Part shown: piece after piece, positions 62,166 to 64,000 of the stretch | How positions within the stretch are numbered: position 1 is the stretch's first letter | Layout: the number at the start of each line of letters is the position of its first letter | NCBI GenBank assembly: GCA_022925895.1 | Contig: JAKSYS010000284.1 | Location: 1 to 64,000, forward strand | Length of the DNA: 64,000 nt | Source: Fragilaria crotonensis | Taxonomy: Eukaryota > Bacillariophyta > Fragilariophyceae > Fragilariales > Fragilariaceae | Reading direction: 5' to 3' | Position numbers and translations under genes: made by a program | Notes under the pieces: generated by a model | Databases searched by the model: none | The model's input: only the letters and a program-made list of their open reading frames with translations | What the model was told of the DNA's origin: nothing

Positions 62166-64000
62166 TTATACTGGACATTTTCCGAACAGAGTTTGTTGTT
62201 TACATAACTTGGTAACGAATGGATGCCATAAGTATCCTTCAACCGAGAATTTTGATCGGAATGAGTCACGATTGACATACGCGTAATGCTCACGCGTATG
62301 AACGTGAACCTGCTGTGAATGTCCTTCTCTGGGTAGCGCAAGGTGAGTAGATAACATCGAAACTTCCATAGCGATATCAATATGGCCGAGTTCCACAGCC
62401 CACCGTAATACTCCAATCAACTCCTGAAAGTTTCGGACACCGTCAACTTTAAGTTCCGAAGTATCATCGAGCTCTGGACGATAATTGGCTTGCATCGGAG
62501 TCGTGCAGCGTGAGGGTAGCAGCCTTTGCCCGGTAGCATCCAGTGCCGTTTCCACGTTGACGATTGCCGCCTTCACATATTCTTCAGACGACATAGTCCA
62601 ACATTCCACGTCTCCAATTATCTTCTGCTCCAGTTGGGCACCAAGATAGTGCTCCGGCTTCTCAATTTTGTTGTCTTTCAACCTGAACGTCGCTTGTATA
62701 CCTTCCATTGTCGCTCTGGGATCATGGGATATACACAATATATCATCGACATACACGAGCGTCACTTCATAGTTTTCAAAACCGTCAGGTTTTGTCGCTG
62801 GTTGAATCCACACATCGGGGTCCGCCTTAGTTGGTTTGTAATCAAGTTTGTAAAGGGTCTCTGCCAAGGTGCTCGAAAGGCTGCTCCGCTTGACTTCAAC
62901 CCGTACAACGCTTTCCGAATGATCATTATGCTTCCAGCTTCGGATCCAAATTCTGGTCCTGCGATAACATTAACCTTCGCGACAATTCGCAGTCAAATAC
63001 GTATTTTGTGTATTGCACACTGAATCTCAAGGTCGTTCAGCAAAGCAAGCAACAGAGCAATTCTTACCGATTCCCGTGACACGACCGACGAATACGTCAG
63101 TGCCGCGGGTGTTTCTGTTTCACTTCCATTCGCAACAAGCCTCGCTTCTCTTGAAGTTCTACTCATCTTAATGTTGAATATAAAATGGCACTTCATTCTT
63201 TGAAATGACGTGGAACACGCCGGTCGCATTCTTCATCTCCTTACAAATGGCCTCCCACCATGGATTATCACCATTTTCCCTGTCAACCGCGAGTGCCTCC
63301 TTGACAGACTTCGGGATACGGATACCAAACTTGTGAGTTCGCTGCCAGTACATCCTGCACGTTCGCTCGGGTCAGTGCCCAGACTGTACTTCGCATATCG
63401 GCCTTGCGGACTTTGGCAACAGGAACACAGCATCCTGCCGCCATAGTCCTCAGCTGGTCCAAGCCAGCATGCCAATTTTCGCTCGTTGTCATTGTCTAGG
63501 AAGGCCACGACCTGTACCATCCATGTATGACGTAGAGTGAAATGTCTGGGGTCCACCCGTGCACTTGCTCAAAAGCGCATCTCCTGTGCAGGTCTGATGC
63601 GTCCCCGCGATGAAGGACCTTATATTGGTGCATAGATTCACCAAATAATTCCAGAGCCTTCGCGGAGACTTCTGTCTTGTCTTGAATCGCAGATCATCGT
63701 TTTAACTCGGATGTCGATCTCGCTTTGTTCTGGAACGGTGAGTACGGCTCGGTGTACTCGCTCAATGGAATACTGATCCATTTCTTCCATTCGCCCAACC
63801 CTTCCATTGTCGCATCGTTGTCGCAAAGCAGTGTCTCTGGTATACCGACCTTCTTGACGAAATCATCCAATGCATAATCGATTCATTCTTCCGTTCCATC
63901 CGGTATGCCTGAAAAGCCGCGCCCGTTTCCAATTATGTGGGCGTATCGTTGCGAATCAACCGACTTCGTCTTTGGCTCCATGATGTCAGCGTAAAACATC
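62166..64000 (-). pseudogene. Copia E pol: integrase and RT (decayed, runs off the window)
   Basis: The - strand copia polyprotein enters at the window end. 64000-63560: integrase remnants (DNDATMEGLGEWK, ESMHQYKVLHRG) with several stops. 63353-63168: RT start (HKFGIRIPKSVKEAL, NPWWEAICKEMKN). 63229-62993: REARLVANGS, LTYSSVVSRESVRIALLLAL. 62867-62166: intact-looking palm with TKADPDVWIQPATKPDGF, LVYVDDILCISHDP (catalytic YVDD) and KPEHYLGAQLEQK, then RNFQELIGVLRWAVELGHID. RNase H is missing; the frame runs into unrelated residues after about 62330. Its sequence differs from copia A, C and D, making a fourth copia family in the window. Confidence 0.84.

Noticed and set aside
1-64000. tRNA or rRNA genes
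   Set aside because: No cloverleaf with A and B boxes and no rRNA core sequence recognised on either strand.

Overview
This window is a dense, nested graveyard of eukaryotic transposable elements, with one probable cellular gene. The mix points to a stramenopile, most likely a diatom with a large repeat-rich genome: diatom-style copia pol genes (one with a chromodomain-like insert), an APE-endonuclease LINE with a fused RNase H, tyrosine-recombinase (YR) retrotransposons whose recombinase carries the MRSCEYS/HSIR motifs, PIF/Harbinger transposases with stramenopile-like partner proteins, and SdrD/Cna-B-like repeats. No rRNA, tRNA, CRISPR array or bacterial-type operon is visible. The host is inferred from element families, not from a marker gene.

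Layout. 1-19501: copia A, a degenerate + strand copia element with LTR remnants at both ends. It is split inside its reverse transcriptase by LINE A (2205-17830, - strand, flanked by an imperfect 24-bp target duplication). LINE A is itself split inside ORF1 by a YR retrotransposon, YR-A (8667-15543, - strand), with no target duplication. 19596-21402: a 5'-truncated second LINE (LINE B, + strand). 21433-38335: YR-B, a close copy of YR-A, interrupted inside its recombinase gene by a 10,017-bp DNA transposon (23201-33217; imperfect 24-bp inverted repeats, TG duplication). That transposon carries a broken DDE transposase-like gene and two genes I cannot identify. 38336-44444: fragments of three LTR elements, including copia C with a chromodomain-like segment. 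45840-46937: an apparently intact SGNH/PC-esterase-like type II membrane protein, the only probable host gene. 48391-56710: a PIF/Harbinger element (TAA duplication) whose transposase is cut by a second, better preserved Harbinger element (49493-54298; perfect 18-bp inverted repeats, TTA duplication). The inner element also carries a degenerate SdrD-like gene piece. 57195-59476: a gypsy pol fragment joined to a LINE RNase H fragment. 59785-64000: an intact LTR-element Gag ORF and a decayed copia pol on the opposite strand.

How the parts relate. Most genes serve element mobility: Gag packaging, integrase or recombinase insertion, RT/RNase H copying, and DDE transposases with DNA-binding partners. 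Element borders can be set by reading across each insertion: the interrupted host reading frame or the uninterrupted sister copy resumes on the other side. Relative ages follow: copia A, then LINE A, then YR-A; YR-B, then the 10-kb DNA transposon; outer Harbinger, then inner Harbinger.

Most notable: canonical PCNA-interacting (PIP) box motifs at the C-terminus of two different LINE ORF2 proteins; the complete split-direct-repeat anatomy of the YR elements, with a hairpin-rich 88-bp spacer; and the three-gene 10-kb DNA transposon.
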